Shown: one piece after another, positions 6,750-15,866 of the stretch | How positions within the stretch are numbered: position 1 is the stretch's first letter | Layout of the letters: the number at the start of each line of letters is the position of its first letter | From: an uncultured Oscillospiraceae bacterium | Lineage (GTDB): Bacteria; Bacillota; Clostridia; Oscillospirales; Oscillospiraceae | DNA: 64,000 nt | NCBI GenBank assembly: GCA_934591705.1 | Contig: CAKTPM010000004.1 | Coordinates: 35,065-99,064 of the forward strand | Direction of reading: 5' to 3' | The notes under the pieces: generated by a model | Told to the model about the DNA's origin: nothing | The model's database searches: none | What the model saw: the letters and a program-made list of their open reading frames with translations, nothing else | Translations under genes and position numbers: made by a program

Positions 6750-8450
6750 TCAGCTCTTATAGTAGTGGACATGGAGGTGGTCGTGGCACCACTGCTCTCC
6801 GTAGTCCTCCAGCATCTGGGTGACGATGGGGTTTTTCTCCGCCCGCTTGAACATGGCGGCATTGTCGGCGGCATAGAGGCCCTCGCCCCGGGCCTTCTTG
6901 GCGGCATAGAGACCGTAGGGCTGCCCGGCGCCGCCTACGCAGCCGCCCTGGCAGGTCATGACCTCCACCAGGTGGAAGAACTTCTTGCCTGCCTCTATGT
7001 CGGCGATGAGCTCCTTGGCGTGGACCAGGCCGTTGACCACCGCCAGCTTCAGCTCGGTGCCCTCCACATCCAGGGTCAGCTCCCGGATGTCGCCCTCGCC
7101 CCGGACGCCGGAGACCCGCACGGCCCGCAGGGCGTTTTTGGACTTGTCGGGCAGGCAGTGGCGGATCACCGCCTCGGCCACGCCGCCGGTGACGCCGTAG
7201 ATCACAGCGGCCCCGCTGCCCAGACCGAAGGGCAGGTCCGGAGACTCCAGCTCCAGCTCGCCCAGGCGGATGCCCGCCTCCCGGATCATATCCACCAGCT
7301 CCCGGGTGGTGAGCACCAGGTCCACATCCGGCCGGCCGCAGTGGGTGAACTCCTCCCGGGCGGCCTCCATCTTCTTGGCGGTGCAGGGCATCACGGCGAT
7401 GTGGTAGGTGGTGCGGCCGTCCTCGGCGTCCTTGGCGGCGTACTGGTCCCGCAGCACGGCGGCGAACATCTCCATGGGGGACTTGCAGGTGGAGATGTTG
7501 TGGAGGTACTTGGGGTGGTTGAGCTCCAGGTACTTGATCCAGGCGGGGCAGCAGCTGGTGAACATGGGGAAGGGGCCGCCATGCTGCAGGCGCTGCTGGA
7601 ACTCGGTGGCTTCCAGGATGGTGGTCATGTCGGCGCTGAAGTTGGTGTCATACACCTCATCCACGCCCATGAGCTTCAGGGCGGTGACCATCTTGTCCAG
7701 GACATTGGTGCCGGCGGGGATGCCGAAATTCTCGCCCACGGCCACACGCACGGCGGGGGCGATCTGCACCACCACCCGCTTATTGGGGTCGTGGATGGCG
7801 GCCCAGGCGGTGCCGATCTGGTCGTTGATGGTGATGGCGCCGGTGGTGCACACCGCGGCGCACTGGCCGCAGCTGACGCACTTGGTCTCGCCGATCTTTT
7901 TATCAAAGGCGGGCATCACCTGCAGCTCGCTGCCCCGGAAGGCAAAGTTCAGGATGCCCTGGCCCTGCTTTTCCTCGCACACCCGCACGCAGTCGCCGCA
8001 GAGGATGCACTTGTTGGGATCCCGGAAGATGGCGGGGCTGGTATAGTCCCGCTCCCGGCGGGGCCGGGTGTCCTCAAAGCGGATGTGCCGCACGCCGAAC
8101 TGCTGGGCCAGCTTCTGGAGCTGGCAGTTGCCGGACTTGGGGCAGGTGGTGCACTCGCAGTCGTGGGAGGAGAGCAAAAGCTCCAGGATCATCCGGCGGT
8201 GCTTCAGGAGCCGCGCCGTGTTGGTGCGGATGGACATGCCGTCCCGGGGCTCCATGGAGCACGAGGCGTCCAGCTTGCCGGTCTTGGTGTCCTCCACCAT
8301 GCACATGCGGCAGGCGCCGTAGGTGGAGAGCTCGGAATAGTAGCAGAAGGTGGGGATCTCGATGCCGGCCTTGCGGATCACGGCCAGTACATTTTTCTCC
8401 CCGTCAAACGGCACGCGCTGGCCGTCAATGATCATAATTCCCTTGGCCAT
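6750..8450 (-). CDS. hydA: [FeFe] hydrogenase catalytic subunit (HydA/HndD type)
   Basis: Reversible H2 production at the H-cluster. 566 residues. N-terminal [2Fe-2S] domain (FCYYSELSTYGACRMC, residues 35-50), a His-Cys3 [4Fe-4S] site (HDCECTTCPKSGNC, 97-110), two more [4Fe-4S] motifs (148-158 and 191-201), then the H-cluster motifs TSCCPAW (298-304), MPCTAKKMEA (354-363) and MTCQGGCVGGAGQP near the C-terminus. In P3 the usual GGGQP reads GGAGQP, a common variant. Together with HydB and HydC it matches the trimeric NAD(P)-linked, often electron-bifurcating enzymes; bifurcation itself is inferred. It starts 3 bases after the hydB stop. Confidence 0.95.
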   Translation of the reverse strand: MAKGIMIIDGQRVPFDGEKNVLAVIRKAGIEIPTFCYYSELSTYGACRMCMVEDTKTGKLDASCSMEPRDGMSIRTNTARLLKHRRMILELLLSSHDCECTTCPKSGNCQLQKLAQQFGVRHIRFEDTRPRRERDYTSPAIFRDPNKCILCGDCVRVCEEKQGQGILNFAFRGSELQVMPAFDKKIGETKCVSCGQCAAVCTTGAITINDQIGTAWAAIHDPNKRVVVQIAPAVRVAVGENFGIPAGTNVLDKMVTALKLMGVDEVYDTNFSADMTTILEATEFQQRLQHGGPFPMFTSCCPAWIKYLELNHPKYLHNISTCKSPMEMFAAVLRDQYAAKDAEDGRTTYHIAVMPCTAKKMEAAREEFTHCGRPDVDLVLTTRELVDMIREAGIRLGELELESPDLPFGLGSGAAVIYGVTGGVAEAVIRHCLPDKSKNALRAVRVSGVRGEGDIRELTLDVEGTELKLAVVNGLVHAKELIADIEAGKKFFHLVEVMTCQGGCVGGAGQPYGLYAAKKARGEGLYAADNAAMFKRAEKNPIVTQMLEDYGEQWCHDHLHVHYYKS

Positions 8451-8453
8451 GTC

Positions 8454-10343
8454 TTAATCCTCCTCAATGGCGTCGATAGCGCCGAAGGGGCAGGCACCCC
8501 AGCAGGCACCGCAGTGGATGCACTTTTCGTTGTCGATATGGAATACGCCGCGTATCTGGCCGGTGATGGCGTCCATGGGGCAGTTCTTGGCGCACTTGCC
8601 GCAGCCCTTGCACAGCTCCGCCTGGATCTCCAGGCGGCGCTTGCGGCCGTTGCAGATGGTGCAGTGGTGGTCCGCTACATGGTGCAAATAGTCCTGCCGG
8701 AAGTGCCGCAGGGTGCTCATCACGGGCTTGCAGGCGGTCTGTCCCAGACCGCAGAGGGCGGTGTCGGTGATGGTGTCGGCCAGGGCCTCCAGCATGTCCA
8801 GATCCTCCATGGAGCCCTCGTTCTTCACGATGCGCTCCAGGATCTCCAGCATGCGCTTGGTGCCCTCCCGGCAGGGAGTACACTTGCCGCAGCTCTCCTT
8901 TTGGGTAAAGTGCATGAAGAACCGGGCCACCTCCACCATGCAGGTGTCCTCGTCCATGACCACCAGGCCTCCGGAGCCGATGATGGCTCCGGCCTTCTTC
9001 AGGGAGTCGAAGTCCATGGGCATGTCCAGGTGCTCCTCGGTGAGGCAGCCGCCGGAGGGGCCGCCGATCTGCACGGCCTTGAACTTCTTGCCGTCAGCGA
9101 TGCCGCCGCCGATGTCAAAGATGACCTCCCGGAGGGTGGTGCCCATGGGGACCTCCACGAGACCGGTGTTTACCACATTGCCCGTAAGGGCGAAGGTCTT
9201 GGTGCCGGGGCTCTTCTCGGTGCCGATGGCCCGGTACCAGGTGGAGTCGTTCATGATGATGCCCGGCACATTGGCAAAGGTCTCTACATTGTTCAGCACG
9301 GTGGGCTTGGCCCACAGGCCCTGATCCACGGTGCGGGGCGGCTTGACGCGCGGCATGCCGCGCTTACCCTCGATGGAGGCGGTCAGGGCGCTGCCCTCAC
9401 CGCATACGAAGGCGCCGGCGCCCCGGTTGATGTGCATATGGAAGCAGAAGCCGGTGCCCATGATGTTGTCGCCCAGGAGCCCCGCCGCCTCGGCCTTGTC
9501 GATGGCGATCTTCAGCCGGGCCACCGCCAGGGGATACTCGGCACGGACATAGATGTAGCCCTCGGTGGCTCCGGTGGCCACGCCGGCGATCATCATGCCC
9601 TCGATGATGCTGTGGGGGTTGCCCTCCATGACGCCCTGGTCCATAAAGGCGCCGGGGTCGCCCTCATCGCCGTTGCAGACGATGTATTTCACATCGGATA
9701 CATTTTTCCGCACGCTCTCCCACTTGCGCCCGGCGGGGAAGCCGCCGCCGCCCCGGCCCCGGAGGCCGGAGTCGCTGATCTCGGCGCAGATCTGTACATC
9801 GGTCATCTCAAAGAGGGCCTTCTCCAGGGCCTGATAGCCGCCCAAGGCCAGGTACTCATCCAGATCCTCGGCATCGGTGCGGCCGGAGTTCTTAAGGGTG
9901 AGGCGGTGCTGCTTTTTATAAAAGGGGATGTCGTCCCGCCGCTGATAGCGCACGCCGTTCTGCTCATAGAGGAGCCGCTCAATGATCTCACCGCCCAGGA
10001 TGGTTTTTTCGATGATCTCCTCGCAGTCCTCCTCATGGACATGGGCATAGAGCACATCCAAGGGCTCGATGTTCACCAGGGGACCGATCTCACAGAAGCC
10101 GTGGCAGCCGCTCTTCTTCAGGTGGATGCCCTTGGCGCCGGCCTCCTCCTTCAGGGAGACGGCCACGGGGATGCCCCGCTGCTCGCAGGCGCTTTTTAAG
10201 TATTCATAGACCTTCATGGAGCCGCCGGCGATACAGCCGGTGCCGGCACAGATCATCACATTGATGGCGGCGCTGCTGCGGGCCAGGTCGCTTTTGGCCC
10301 GGGCCACCAGCGCGTGGAAGGATTCTCTTGTCAGCTTGCTCAT
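8454..10343 (-). CDS. hydB: NuoF-like NAD(P)H/FMN subunit of the hydrogenase
   Basis: 629 residues. Order of parts: an N-terminal thioredoxin-like [2Fe-2S] module (CAGTGCIAGGS), the FMN/NAD-binding core (GLRGRGGGGFPAGRKWE), an SLBB domain, the iron-sulfur segment ESCGKCTPCREGTKRM, and a C-terminal pair of [4Fe-4S] motifs (CKGCGKCAKNCP, CIHCGACWGACP). This is the HydB/HndC layout, longer than respiratory NuoF because of the added N- and C-terminal cluster domains. It takes electrons from NAD(P)H and passes them through the clusters to HydA. The start overlaps the hydC stop as ATGA. Confidence 0.95.
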   Translation of the reverse strand: MSKLTRESFHALVARAKSDLARSSAAINVMICAGTGCIAGGSMKVYEYLKSACEQRGIPVAVSLKEEAGAKGIHLKKSGCHGFCEIGPLVNIEPLDVLYAHVHEEDCEEIIEKTILGGEIIERLLYEQNGVRYQRRDDIPFYKKQHRLTLKNSGRTDAEDLDEYLALGGYQALEKALFEMTDVQICAEISDSGLRGRGGGGFPAGRKWESVRKNVSDVKYIVCNGDEGDPGAFMDQGVMEGNPHSIIEGMMIAGVATGATEGYIYVRAEYPLAVARLKIAIDKAEAAGLLGDNIMGTGFCFHMHINRGAGAFVCGEGSALTASIEGKRGMPRVKPPRTVDQGLWAKPTVLNNVETFANVPGIIMNDSTWYRAIGTEKSPGTKTFALTGNVVNTGLVEVPMGTTLREVIFDIGGGIADGKKFKAVQIGGPSGGCLTEEHLDMPMDFDSLKKAGAIIGSGGLVVMDEDTCMVEVARFFMHFTQKESCGKCTPCREGTKRMLEILERIVKNEGSMEDLDMLEALADTITDTALCGLGQTACKPVMSTLRHFRQDYLHHVADHHCTICNGRKRRLEIQAELCKGCGKCAKNCPMDAITGQIRGVFHIDNEKCIHCGACWGACPFGAIDAIEED

Positions 10344-10810
10344 TTCGGCTCCTCCTCTGCTCTGCGGATGTTCTCCAGGGCGTCGATGGCGCTCTCCGGG
10401 GTCATCTTGGCGTGTACCTCGCCGTCAATGGTCATGGTGGGGGCAAGGCCGCAGGCGCCCAGGCAGGCCACGGTCTCCAGGGTGAACATGCCGTCCTCGG
10501 AGGTCTTGCGCTTGCCGGTGAGCTCCAGGTAGTCCCGGAGCGCGTCATAGATGGGGCCGCTCTTGCGCACATGGCAGGCGGTGCCGTCGCACACCTTGAT
10601 GATGTGCTTGCCCTTGGGCTCCAGGGAAAAGTTCTCGTAGAAGGTGGCCACGGAATACACAGCGGATACGCTGATGCGCAGGTATTCCGCCACGGCGGTC
10701 ATGTCCTCCTGGCTGAGATAGTTTTTCTGGGCCTGGATCTCCTGCAGGATCGCGATGAGCTGGGAGCGATCTTGCGGGAAGCGGGATAAGATCTGCTGCG
10801 TTGTCTCCAT
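10340..10810 (-). CDS. hydC: NuoE-like [2Fe-2S] subunit of the hydrogenase
   Basis: 156 residues from the ATG at 10810, with AGGAGGATCCCCT just upstream; a longer in-frame start would cross the Rex-like site. The C-terminal thioredoxin-fold domain carries the four cluster ligands as CDGTAC and CLGAC. First gene of hydC-hydB-hydA, the order usual for clostridial trimeric hydrogenases. The promoter at 10929-10957 and the candidate Rex operator at 10900-10917 lie in its leader. Confidence 0.94.
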   Translation of the reverse strand: METTQQILSRFPQDRSQLIAILQEIQAQKNYLSQEDMTAVAEYLRISVSAVYSVATFYENFSLEPKGKHIIKVCDGTACHVRKSGPIYDALRDYLELTGKRKTSEDGMFTLETVACLGACGLAPTMTIDGEVHAKMTPESAIDALENIRRAEEEPK

Positions 10811-10899
10811 AGGGGATCCTCCTAAACTTCCTTTCGTTTTTGCCGACTTGCTTGCGCGGAGCCGCTTCATTTCCGGGGCAGCGCCGCCACCCGGGAGCT

Positions 10900-10917
10900 G
10901 TGTTAAAAAAATCACAA
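10900..10917. promoter_or_regulatory. Candidate Rex operator of hydCBA
   Basis: GTGTTAA-AAAA-ATCACAA on the plus strand. Against the known Firmicute Rex pattern (TTGTTAA or TTGTGAA, four bases, TTCACAA or TTAACAA) each 7-base half matches at 6 of 7 positions. It lies about +5 to +22 from the predicted hydC transcript start, a repressing position. Rex itself is encoded at 62242-62874. Confidence 0.7.
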
Positions 10918-10928
10918 GTTGCCAGAAT

Positions 10929-10957
10929 AATGTACCATATTTTGATAAAAAATGCAA
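10929..10957 (-). promoter_or_regulatory. Promoter of hydCBA
   Basis: Minus strand TTGCAT (10952-10957), 17-base spacer, TACATT (10929-10934). Confidence 0.68.
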
Positions 10958-11036
10958 TAGATTTTTCGGAGCTTTAACGAGATTTTTGTGCAAATCTATG
11001 TTTATCGCGTAAAAGCGACAAGGGGTTGATAAACGC

Positions 11037-11065
11037 TTGTACTGGGCGGAGGAGTATGCTATACT
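11037..11065 (+). promoter_or_regulatory. Promoter of the ABC exporter operon
   Basis: TTGTAC (11037-11042), 17-base spacer, TATACT (11060-11065), 35 bases ahead of the exporter start. Confidence 0.68.
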
Positions 11066-11099
11066 GTGCGGACAGCTTATTCAGGAGAAGGGGGATCTC

Positions 11100-12851
11100 A
11101 TGCGTAAAAAGAAGAGGAAATCTCTGCTGCAGGTGTTTATGTACTACCTGCGAAAGCACAAGGGACTATTTATACTGGACATGACCTGCGCCTTTGTCAT
11201 CGCGCTCATCGACCTGGTGTTTCCGCTGGTGTCCCGCACGGCCATGTACCAGTGGCTGCCGGACAAGGAGTACAGCATCTTCTTTGTGGTCATGGCCATC
11301 ATGGCGGCGGCCTTTGTGCTGCGGAGCCTGCTGTACTATGTGGTGTTCTACTGGGGTCACACCTTCGGCATCCGGGTGGAGGCGGATATCCGCCGGGACC
11401 TTTTCCACCATATGCAGGAGCTGGGCTTTGATTTCTATGACGATAACCGCACCGGCGTGTTGATGAGCCGCCTGACCACCGACCTCTTTGAGGTCACGGA
11501 GCTGGCCCACCACGGCCCGGAGGACCTTTTCATCTCTCTTGTCACCATCGTGGGCTCCGCCATCATCCTCTTTCGCATCGAGTGGCGCCTGGCCCTGGTG
11601 GTGACGCTGATGGTGCCCGCCTTTGTGGTGATCCTCTTCCGCCGCCGCACCGCCATGGAGAAGGCCAGCGCCGTGGCCAAGCAGAAGACCGGCACCATCA
11701 ACGCGGAGATCGAGTCCGCCCTCAGCGGCATGCGCACCACCAAGGCCTTTGCCAACGAGACCCTCCAGCAGGAGCGCTTCGACGGGACCAATGAGGTCTT
11801 CAAGACCGCCAAGCGGGGCTTCCATAAGGAGATGGGCCGCTTTTTCGCCACCATGGAGTTCTTTGTGAGCATCCTCTCGCTGGCGGTGGTGGCCGTAGGC
11901 GGCTGGCTCATTATGAAGGACAAGCTCAACTACATCGACTTCATCACCTTCAGCTTATACATCACCACCTTTGTCAGCCCCGTGCGGAAGCTGGCCAACT
12001 TTGCCGAGCTGTTCTCCAACGGCCTGGCGGGCCTTACCCGCTTCCGGGAGCTGATGGAGACCGCCCCCACCATCAAGGACGCCCCCGACGCCGTGCCCCT
12101 GGAGCATGTGCGCGGCGCCGTGGAGATGCGGGATGTGTCCTTCACCTATGACGGCGACAACGGCGTTCTGCACCACATCGACCTCTCCGTGACCCCCGGA
12201 GAGACGGTGGCGGTGGTGGGCCCCAGCGGCGGAGGAAAGTCCACCCTCTGCCAGCTGCTGCCCCGGTTTTACGATGTGACCGACGGCGCCGTGCTCATCG
12301 ACGGCCGGGATGTGCGGCAGGTGACGCTGCGCTCCCTGCGCCAGGCCATCGGCATCGTGCAGCAGGAGGTGTTCCTCTTTGCCGACACCATCCGGGAGAA
12401 TATCCGCTACGGCCGGCCGGACGCCACCGACGAGGAGGTGGAGCAGGCCGCCCGGCAGGCGGAGATCTATGCCGACATCATGGCCATGCCCGGCGGCTTT
12501 GACACCTATGTGGGTGAGCGGGGCGCCCTTTTGTCCGGCGGGCAGAAGCAGCGGGTGGCCATCGCCCGGGTGTTTTTGAAAAACCCCGCCATCCTGATCC
12601 TGGACGAGGCCACCTCCGCCCTGGACAGCGTGACGGAAAACCGCATCCAGGGCGCCTTCGACGCCCTGGCCCAGGGCCGCACCACCCTGATCATCGCCCA
12701 CCGGCTGTCCACCATCCGGGGCGCCCACCGCATCCTGGTGGTGCAGGACGGCGTCATCGCCGAGCAGGGCAGCCACCAGGAGCTGCTGGCGAAAAACGGC
12801 GTCTATGCCCAGCTCTACCACACCCAGAACGCGGAGGCACTGGATGGATAA
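11100..12851 (+). CDS. ABC exporter, fused permease and ATPase
   Basis: 583 residues from the ATG at 11100 (AGGAGAAGGGGG upstream). The N-terminal half has six transmembrane segments (residues about 20-300). The C-terminal ATPase has Walker A GPSGGGKST, signature LSGGQKQR, Walker B ILILDEATSAL and an H-loop in IIAHRLSTI. This is a type IV (MsbA/BmrA-like) exporter; it probably works as a homodimer, as no partner half-transporter is adjacent. The substrate cannot be read from sequence. Its last 8 bases overlap ylmH. Confidence 0.92.
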   Translation: MRKKKRKSLLQVFMYYLRKHKGLFILDMTCAFVIALIDLVFPLVSRTAMYQWLPDKEYSIFFVVMAIMAAAFVLRSLLYYVVFYWGHTFGIRVEADIRRDLFHHMQELGFDFYDDNRTGVLMSRLTTDLFEVTELAHHGPEDLFISLVTIVGSAIILFRIEWRLALVVTLMVPAFVVILFRRRTAMEKASAVAKQKTGTINAEIESALSGMRTTKAFANETLQQERFDGTNEVFKTAKRGFHKEMGRFFATMEFFVSILSLAVVAVGGWLIMKDKLNYIDFITFSLYITTFVSPVRKLANFAELFSNGLAGLTRFRELMETAPTIKDAPDAVPLEHVRGAVEMRDVSFTYDGDNGVLHHIDLSVTPGETVAVVGPSGGGKSTLCQLLPRFYDVTDGAVLIDGRDVRQVTLRSLRQAIGIVQQEVFLFADTIRENIRYGRPDATDEEVEQAARQAEIYADIMAMPGGFDTYVGERGALLSGGQKQRVAIARVFLKNPAILILDEATSALDSVTENRIQGAFDALAQGRTTLIIAHRLSTIRGAHRILVVQDGVIAEQGSHQELLAKNGVYAQLYHTQNAEALDG

Positions 12852-13626
12852 GCGCGGCCTTCTGGATAAGGCGGCCCGGACGGAGGATGAGCGCCTGCTG
12901 CTGGGACAGGTGTGGGACCGCTATGAGCAGTGCCGCAGCCGCAATATCCCCGCCCACACGGCGTTTTTATCCCCGGCGGAGGCCGCAGCGGCCCGGCGGC
13001 TGCTGGCGGCCATGGGGGTGGAGGACGGCTTTGCGTTCTATGGCGGCTATGAGGGCGCCGAGCGCACGCAGCTCCACTTCCTGCCGGACTGGGCCGCAGG
13101 GCCGGAGGAGACCCTCCGGGCCATCCGCTGCACCTGGTACCGGGAGGATAAGCTCACCCACCGGGACCTTCTGGGCGGCCTGATGGGCCTGGGCATTGTG
13201 CGGGAGGCGATAGGGGACATCTTAGTGGATGAAAACGCCGCCGATATCCTGGCGGCGGACACCGTGGCCGGCTTCCTGCTGGAGAACTGGCGGGCTGCCG
13301 GGCGGGTACACCTGGAGCTGCGGGAGATACCTCTCCACGACCTGCATCTGCCCCAGCGGGCCTGCCGGGAGTGGCAGGATACCGTGTCCTCTCTGCGGCT
13401 GGACAATGTGCTGGCGGCGGGCTTCTCCCTGAGCCGGGGCAAGGCGGCCCAGGCCGTGGAGGCGGGAAGGGTCCAGGTGAACTGGCAGGACTGCACCCGT
13501 GGGGACAAGACCCTGTCCCCCGGCGACACCATCACCCTGCGGGGCATGGGCCGGATGGAGCTGGCCCAGGTGGGCCATACCACGAAAAAGGGACGCCTGA
13601 GCGTGACGCTCCGGCGGTATCTATAA
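12844..13626 (+). CDS. ylmH: YlmH-like S4-domain RNA-binding protein
   Basis: 260 residues. YlmH-type N-terminal region (YGGYEGAERTQLHFLPDW) and middle domain (GDILVDENAADILAAD, RVHLELREIPL), followed by a C-terminal S4 RNA-binding domain (SLRLDNVLAAGFSLSRGKAAQAVEAGRVQVNW). YlmH of Bacillus acts in rescue of stalled ribosomes and usually lies in the sepF-ylmG-ylmH-divIVA cluster. Here it is separated from that context and follows an ABC exporter, overlapping it by 8 bases. Confidence 0.88.
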   Translation: MDKRGLLDKAARTEDERLLLGQVWDRYEQCRSRNIPAHTAFLSPAEAAAARRLLAAMGVEDGFAFYGGYEGAERTQLHFLPDWAAGPEETLRAIRCTWYREDKLTHRDLLGGLMGLGIVREAIGDILVDENAADILAADTVAGFLLENWRAAGRVHLELREIPLHDLHLPQRACREWQDTVSSLRLDNVLAAGFSLSRGKAAQAVEAGRVQVNWQDCTRGDKTLSPGDTITLRGMGRMELAQVGHTTKKGRLSVTLRRYL

Positions 13627-13638
13627 GGAGGTATAAAT

Positions 13639-13863
13639 ATGAAGCAGGAGAAGATCGACCGGATCAACCAGCTGGCCCGCAAGGCCAAGGCGGAGGGGCT
13701 CACCCCGGAGGAGACCGCCGAGCGGGATGCCCTGCGCCAGGAGTATCTCAACGCCGTGCTGGGGAATCTGCGCCAGGAGCTGGATCACACCTATGTGGTG
13801 GATGAAAAGGGCCGCAAGCGCAAGCTGCAGCCCAAGGGCGACATACCTCCCCGGGGGGAATAA
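13639..13863 (+). CDS. DUF896/YnzC family protein
   Basis: 74 residues: MKQEKIDRINQLARKAKAEG, then LTPEETAERDALRQEYL, the two-helix core of the DUF896 (UPF0291) family. Bacillus YnzC is encoded in the SOS-induced yneA operon; the biochemical role is unknown. AGGAGGT precedes the ATG. Last gene of the exporter-ylmH unit, followed by a terminator. Confidence 0.9.
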   Translation: MKQEKIDRINQLARKAKAEGLTPEETAERDALRQEYLNAVLGNLRQELDHTYVVDEKGRKRKLQPKGDIPPRGE

Positions 13864-13868
13864 TAGCC

Positions 13869-13900
13869 AAAAAGCGGCGGAGATTTTCTCTGCCGCTTTT
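13869..13900 (+). terminator. Terminator after the DUF896 gene
   Basis: AAAAAGCGGC-GGAGA-TTTTC-TCT-GCCGCTTTT stem followed by T residues. Confidence 0.85.
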
Positions 13901-13922
13901 GCGCGATTATCCAGGGTATTTC

Positions 13923-13951
13923 TTGACGATGCATTACAAATGCGTTAAAAT
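13923..13951 (+). promoter_or_regulatory. Promoter of the glycogen operon
   Basis: TTGACG (13923-13928), 17-base spacer, TAAAAT (13946-13951), 40 bases ahead of glgB. Confidence 0.75.
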
Positions 13952-13991
13952 TTACCCAAGCAAAAAGGGAAGGCAGGAAAGGAGACCCACC

Positions 13992-15866
13992 GTGGATATA
14001 CAGAAGTTTACGCAGGGCAGATGGGACAGCATGTACCGCACCTTCGGCGCACACCCGGAGGGGAGCGCCTGGCGCTTCCGGGTGTGGGCGCCCCATGCCC
14101 GGGAGGCGGCGCTGTGCGGCGATTTCTCCGGCTGGGAGCCGCTGCCCATGCAGCGGGAGGAGGCCGGCACCTGGACGATCCTTGTGGAGGACGCCCGGCC
14201 CTATGACGCCTATAAATACCTGATCACCGGCGCCGACGGCGGCCTCCGCTGGAAGGCGGACCCCTTCGGCTTTCACACCCAGACCCGCCCGGAGAACTCC
14301 TCAAAGCTCTTCGACCTGGCGGGGTATCGCTGGGGGGATAAAAAGTGGCGGGAGAGCCGCCGGGACACCCGGCCCGCGGAGGGCCTGGTGAACATCTATG
14401 AGGTCCACCTGGGCTCCTGGCGGATCAATGAGGACGGCAGCCCCTACAGCTACCGCCAGCTGGCCCAGACCCTGCCGGACTATGTGGCGGACATGGGCTA
14501 CAACTATGTGGAGCTGCTGCCGGTGACGGAATACCCCCTGGATGACAGCTGGGGCTATCAGTGCACGGGCTACTTTGCCCCCACCAGCCGCTACGGCACG
14601 CCCCACGACTTTATGGCCCTGGTGGATGCCCTCCACCGAAAGGGCATCGGCGTGATCTTAGACTGGGTGCCCTCCCACTTCTGCAAGGACGATTACGGCC
14701 TCATCGAATTCGACGGCACCTGCCTCTATGAGTATGCAGATCCCCTGAAGTGGGAGCATGCCGGCTGGGGCACCCGGGTCTTTGACTTCAGCAAGGGCGA
14801 GGTGGTGAGCTTTTTGATCTCCTCCGCCGCCTTCTGGCTCCGGGAGTACCATATTGACGGCCTGCGGGTGGACGCCGTGGCCTCCATGCTCTACCTGGAC
14901 TATGACCGCCCGGCGGGGCAGTGGCGGCCCAACAGGAACGGCGGCCACGAGAATCTGGAGGCGGTGGAGTTCCTGCGCCGTCTGAGTGAGACCGCCTTTG
15001 CCGCTGACCCCCAGGTGCTGCTGGTGGCCGAGGAGTCCACCGCCTGGCCCCTGGTGACCTATCCGCCCGATGTGGGGGGCCTGGGCTTCAATCTCAAGTG
15101 GAACATGGGCTGGGTCAACGATGTGAGCCACTACCTGAAGATGGATCCCTTCTTCCGCCGGGATCACCACCGGGATGTGACCTTCTCCATGGTCTACGCC
15201 TTTTCGGAGAATTTTGTGCTCCCCATCAGCCACGATGAGGTGGTGCACATGAAGGGCAGTCTCCGGGGCAAGATGCCCGGGGACGATGCCATGCAGCTGG
15301 CCGCCGTCCGGGGTTTTTATGGTTATATGCTCTGCCACCCCGGCAAGAAGCTCACCATGATGGGCACCGAGCTGGGCCAGTGGCACGAGTGGAACTTCGC
15401 CGGGCAGCTGGACTGGTACCTGCTGGAGAAGCCCGCCGAGGCCAAGACCCACGACTGCTTCCGGGCCCTGAACCGCTTCTACCGGGATCACACCGCCCTG
15501 TGGGCCAACGACCGCTCCTGGGAGGGCTACGAGTGGCTGGTGGTGGACGACAACACCAACAATGTGCTGGTCTTCGCCCGCCGGGACGGCCGGGGCCGGG
15601 AGCTCATCGCCGCGGTGAACTTCTCCCCGGTGACCCTGCGGGACTACCGCTTCGGCGTGGATAAGGCCGGCACCTACCGGGAGGTATTCAACACGGAGGA
15701 TACCCGCTGGGGCGGCTGCGGCATCGGCAATCCCAAGCCGCTGAGCGCCGAAAAAATATCCTCCCACGGGAAGGAGAGGTCCCTGTCCGTCACGCTGCCG
15801 CCGCTGGGCACCGTGATTTTTGAAAAGGCAGCCGCAAAGAGTGGAAAAGGAGAGAAAAAGCCATGA
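13992..15866 (+). CDS. glgB: 1,4-alpha-glucan branching enzyme
   Basis: Introduces alpha-1,6 branches into glycogen. 624 residues from a GTG at 13992 (AGGAAAGGAG upstream); in-frame codons before it have no ribosome site. The N-terminal CBM48 module includes WRFRVWAPHAREAALCGDFS. The GH13 barrel has the nucleophile region GLRVDAVASMLYLDY, acid/base Glu in LLVAEESTAWP and the third Asp in PISHDEVVHMKGSL. First gene of glgB-C-D-A-P; its stop overlaps the glgC start. Confidence 0.95.
   Translation: MDIQKFTQGRWDSMYRTFGAHPEGSAWRFRVWAPHAREAALCGDFSGWEPLPMQREEAGTWTILVEDARPYDAYKYLITGADGGLRWKADPFGFHTQTRPENSSKLFDLAGYRWGDKKWRESRRDTRPAEGLVNIYEVHLGSWRINEDGSPYSYRQLAQTLPDYVADMGYNYVELLPVTEYPLDDSWGYQCTGYFAPTSRYGTPHDFMALVDALHRKGIGVILDWVPSHFCKDDYGLIEFDGTCLYEYADPLKWEHAGWGTRVFDFSKGEVVSFLISSAAFWLREYHIDGLRVDAVASMLYLDYDRPAGQWRPNRNGGHENLEAVEFLRRLSETAFAADPQVLLVAEESTAWPLVTYPPDVGGLGFNLKWNMGWVNDVSHYLKMDPFFRRDHHRDVTFSMVYAFSENFVLPISHDEVVHMKGSLRGKMPGDDAMQLAAVRGFYGYMLCHPGKKLTMMGTELGQWHEWNFAGQLDWYLLEKPAEAKTHDCFRALNRFYRDHTALWANDRSWEGYEWLVVDDNTNNVLVFARRDGRGRELIAAVNFSPVTLRDYRFGVDKAGTYREVFNTEDTRWGGCGIGNPKPLSAEKISSHGKERSLSVTLPPLGTVIFEKAAAKSGKGEKKP

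Noticed and set aside
6726..10199. Long open frame on the plus strand opposite hydA and hydB
   Set aside because: It mirrors the codon pattern of the hydrogenase genes; no family motifs and no ribosome site. Such antisense frames are common in GC-rich coding DNA.
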